This document shows, piece after piece, positions 62,543 to 64,000 of a stretch of 64,000 nt of DNA; the first letter of the stretch is position 1; every line of letters starts with the position of its first letter. Source of the DNA: Prochlorococcus sp. AG-418-C09 (GTDB lineage Bacteria > Cyanobacteriota > Cyanobacteriia > PCC-6307 > Cyanobiaceae). Under the pieces are notes generated by a model that saw nothing but the letters and a program-made list of their open reading frames with translations, ran no database searches and was not told the DNA's origin. Both the position numbers and the translations under genes were made by a program. The DNA lies in NCBI GenBank assembly GCA_003214355.1, contig QCLS01000003.1, forward strand, positions 124,001-188,000. The letters are read 5' to 3'.

Positions 62543-63152
62543 AATTGTTTACTTCATCTTGTATATCTTGCTGTGCTAGAGCAAATGGTGTTGCGAGATA
62601 AGGACGTGTGTCATACTTCAGATCTTTGTATTGACCATCAGCATAGACATACTGCATAAAGGCATTGATATGTTCTTTGCCTGTATACTTTTCTCTCCAA
62701 TGTGGAATGTCTCCACTGTATATTACCACATCACCTGGTTCCAAGTCAATATGTAGAGTTTGCTCCTCCCATAAAAAATTTAGATCCCACTTGATGTCGC
62801 GAGCAATAGACAGATTGACTGCTATTTCTGAGGAACGTCTGTCAGTATGTCTGACGAGTTCACTTCCTTCAGTATATATGCGGCCATAAGAATAGGTCGG
62901 TTCGAGGTTTGTCTTTAGTATTTTCTCCACTTGAGGTTTCAACTGGAGACTCAATGCTTCAAAACAAAGAGGTGAATACCAAGAGAAAGTACCAGGTACC
63001 GTAGGGTCACGATAACCTTCACTACTCCCCATAGAAAGTAAAGCATCCCTCATTAGTCTGAACTCTGTGTACAAGTGATCGACTACTGGAATAGGAACTG
63101 CTTCCTTCCAAATTTTAATTATCGGTTTGTATTTTGTAGTTACGTCTGTCAT
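62535..63152 (-). CDS. 2OG-Fe(II) oxygenase-like protein
   Basis: A 205-aa protein. YSYGRIYTEGSELVRHTDRRSSEIAVNLSI, region ~87-116, holds H102 and D104; GDVVIYSGDIPHWRE holds H151. This is the pattern of prolyl-hydroxylase-like phage oxygenases. It overlaps the JmjC-like gene by 38 bases. Confidence 0.82.
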   Translation of the reverse strand: MTDVTTKYKPIIKIWKEAVPIPVVDHLYTEFRLMRDALLSMGSSEGYRDPTVPGTFSWYSPLCFEALSLQLKPQVEKILKTNLEPTYSYGRIYTEGSELVRHTDRRSSEIAVNLSIARDIKWDLNFLWEEQTLHIDLEPGDVVIYSGDIPHWREKYTGKEHINAFMQYVYADGQYKDLKYDTRPYLATPFALAQQDIQDEVNNYV

Positions 63153-63807
63153 AGAACTCTGGGTTTAACACAGTCGGCACACAAGGAATACTCATGGATA
63201 ACCTTGTTTTATCTGGTAAAGCACAATGATATGCTCTATCAGGTATATAGAGAAGATCGCCAGGCTTTAATATCCCTTCCCAATCAATTTCCATTATATC
63301 ATAGTTTAGTGGTTTGTCATTCTTACATGCTAATAATGATGTCTGTTTGTTCTTATATACTTTCCATGGTGTCTCTCCAACACACTGTATGATGAAATTA
63401 GAGAAATGATCACAGTGTGTTTTGAATGAAGGAGACTTAGTTCTTGCTCCATATACATGTACATCTGTACATACATCTAGAGATCTTTCTATCTCTATAC
63501 ACAGGTCTTGAGTCTTTCTTTTTATCTTACTATAACCAGTGATGACAAAACTCTCTCCACTTGTTATGTGATTGTATATTGTGTTCTTATCCTGACATGG
63601 TACAGGAGACCAGTATGGTTTGTACTCTGGTAATGATCTCTTTTCACCATTACCATTTATTAGTTCCCAATACAAATCATCACGTGTAAGACATGTCTCT
63701 ACGTCTTTCCATGATAGGTATTCTTGTGGTTTGTCTAGAAACTGCGGGATGTAAACTACTCCATCATCGCAGTGTAGATTACGCGACGCGAAGAAACGGC
63801 TTAACAT
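63115..63807 (-). CDS. JmjC/cupin_4-like oxygenase
   Basis: A 230-aa protein. FKTHCDHFSNFIIQCVGETPWKVY holds H131 and D133, and LKPGDLLYIPDRAYHCA holds H194. This is the layout of JmjC-type cupins such as the bacterial ribosomal-protein hydroxylases (RoxA/YcfD class), although it is shorter than those (~370 aa). It overlaps the partial gene upstream by 29 bases. Confidence 0.72.
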   Translation of the reverse strand: MLSRFFASRNLHCDDGVVYIPQFLDKPQEYLSWKDVETCLTRDDLYWELINGNGEKRSLPEYKPYWSPVPCQDKNTIYNHITSGESFVITGYSKIKRKTQDLCIEIERSLDVCTDVHVYGARTKSPSFKTHCDHFSNFIIQCVGETPWKVYKNKQTSLLACKNDKPLNYDIMEIDWEGILKPGDLLYIPDRAYHCALPDKTRLSMSIPCVPTVLNPEFYDRRNYKIQTDN

Positions 63808-64000
63808 TAGCAGGGTTGTGACGTTTTACAATATTGATTGTGATTGCTAACCTAGCATCATGACGTGCAGGACACGAGCTAGCATGATAGTGCTTACCAT
63901 CAAAAACGAAAAGCTTATTCTTTTCGGGATGGCATTTATACTTGATCGTATAGTTTTCCGATTGTTCCTTCTCTTCAAATACAACCGTCGGCCCGTCCGA
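63779..64000 (-). CDS. 2OG-Fe(II) oxygenase-like protein, C-terminal part (cut by the window edge)
   Basis: The last 73 residues of a gene that begins beyond 64000. HPEKNKLFVFDGKHYHASSCPARHDARLAITINIV contains the distal His (in KHYH) and the 2OG-binding Arg (in ARLAIT) of the oxygenase fold. The first His and Asp lie outside the window, so the call rests on half a motif set. Confidence 0.6.
   Translation of the reverse strand, partial: SDGPTVVFEEKEQSENYTIKYKCHPEKNKLFVFDGKHYHASSCPARHDARLAITINIVKRHNPANVKPFLRVA

Noticed and set aside
1-64000. Search for host-derived photosynthesis genes such as psbA or psbD
   Set aside because: None is recognisable in the window, so a cyanobacterial host is not proved.

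Overview
The window is about 64 kb of a marine T4-like myovirus. Nearly every gene lies on the minus strand; the only convincing plus-strand gene is at 61752..62039. The T4 core genes are recognisable by sequence: gp13, gp14, gp15, gp16, gp17, gp18, gp19, gp20, gp21, gp22, gp23, gp41, gp43, gp44, gp45, gp46, gp47, gp55, gp62, regA, uvsW, uvsX and uvsY. The accessory content (mazG, hsp20, a cobS-like ATPase, a DUF3110 protein, many 2OG-Fe(II) oxygenases, a capsid with the motif GPINTPTTG) is typical of T4-like phages of marine picocyanobacteria and their relatives. No photosynthesis gene lies in the window, so the host is inferred, not shown.

Layout in coordinate order (transcription mostly runs from high to low coordinates). 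1-9.4 kb: putative internal head proteins, small structural proteins, two oxygenases, and a tight trio of nuclease-like, ligase-like and nucleotidyltransferase genes. 9.4-13.7 kb: oxygenases, mazG, gp41 and uvsX. 13.7-17.2 kb: DNA polymerase gp43 preceded by three tandem Sm-like genes. 17.2-20.5 kb: hsp20, a ParB-like gene, a GIY-YIG homing endonuclease and a TauD-like oxygenase; this block separates regA/gp62 from gp43. 20.5-26.5 kb: regA, gp62, a glycosylase-like gene, dam, gp44, gp45 and four interleaved oxygenases/small genes. 26.5-30.4 kb: a CobS-like AAA ATPase and a CobT-like metalloprotease/VWA protein with an oxygenase between them. 30.4-30.95 kb: an intergenic unit with its own promoter, hairpins, a small basic ORF and terminators. 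30.9-36.8 kb: gp46, gp47, gp55, a fourth Sm-like gene, uvsW and uvsY. 36.8-47.1 kb: the head and tail operon (tube-like, gp23, gp22, gp21, core, gp20, gp19, gp18, gp17). 47.1-61.7 kb: a 1050-aa tail fibre, gp16, gp15, gp14, gp13 and a 2076-aa protein with a complete subtilisin triad, cupredoxin-like domains and Ig-like repeats. 61.7-64 kb: the lone plus-strand gene, two coiled-coil proteins and three more oxygenases, the last cut by the window edge.

Regulation is unusually legible. Four sigma70-type promoters, each with exactly 17 bases between the -35 and -10 elements, precede gp55, the Sm/polymerase operon, the ParB-like gene and the intergenic unit. Motifs of the form [A/C]TAAATA, resembling the T4 late promoter TATAAATA, lie 21-43 bases upstream of structural genes, matching the presence of the late sigma factor gp55.

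The most interesting points are: fourteen putative Fe(II)/2-oxoglutarate oxygenases threaded, often by 4-base overlaps, between replication genes; a very basic protein carrying a copy of the capsid protein's N-terminal motif behind a prohead-protease-like site; the protease/cupredoxin/Ig giant protein; the four-member Sm-like family; and the nuclease-ligase-nucleotidyltransferase trio. All function calls come from reading motifs by eye; no database search was run.
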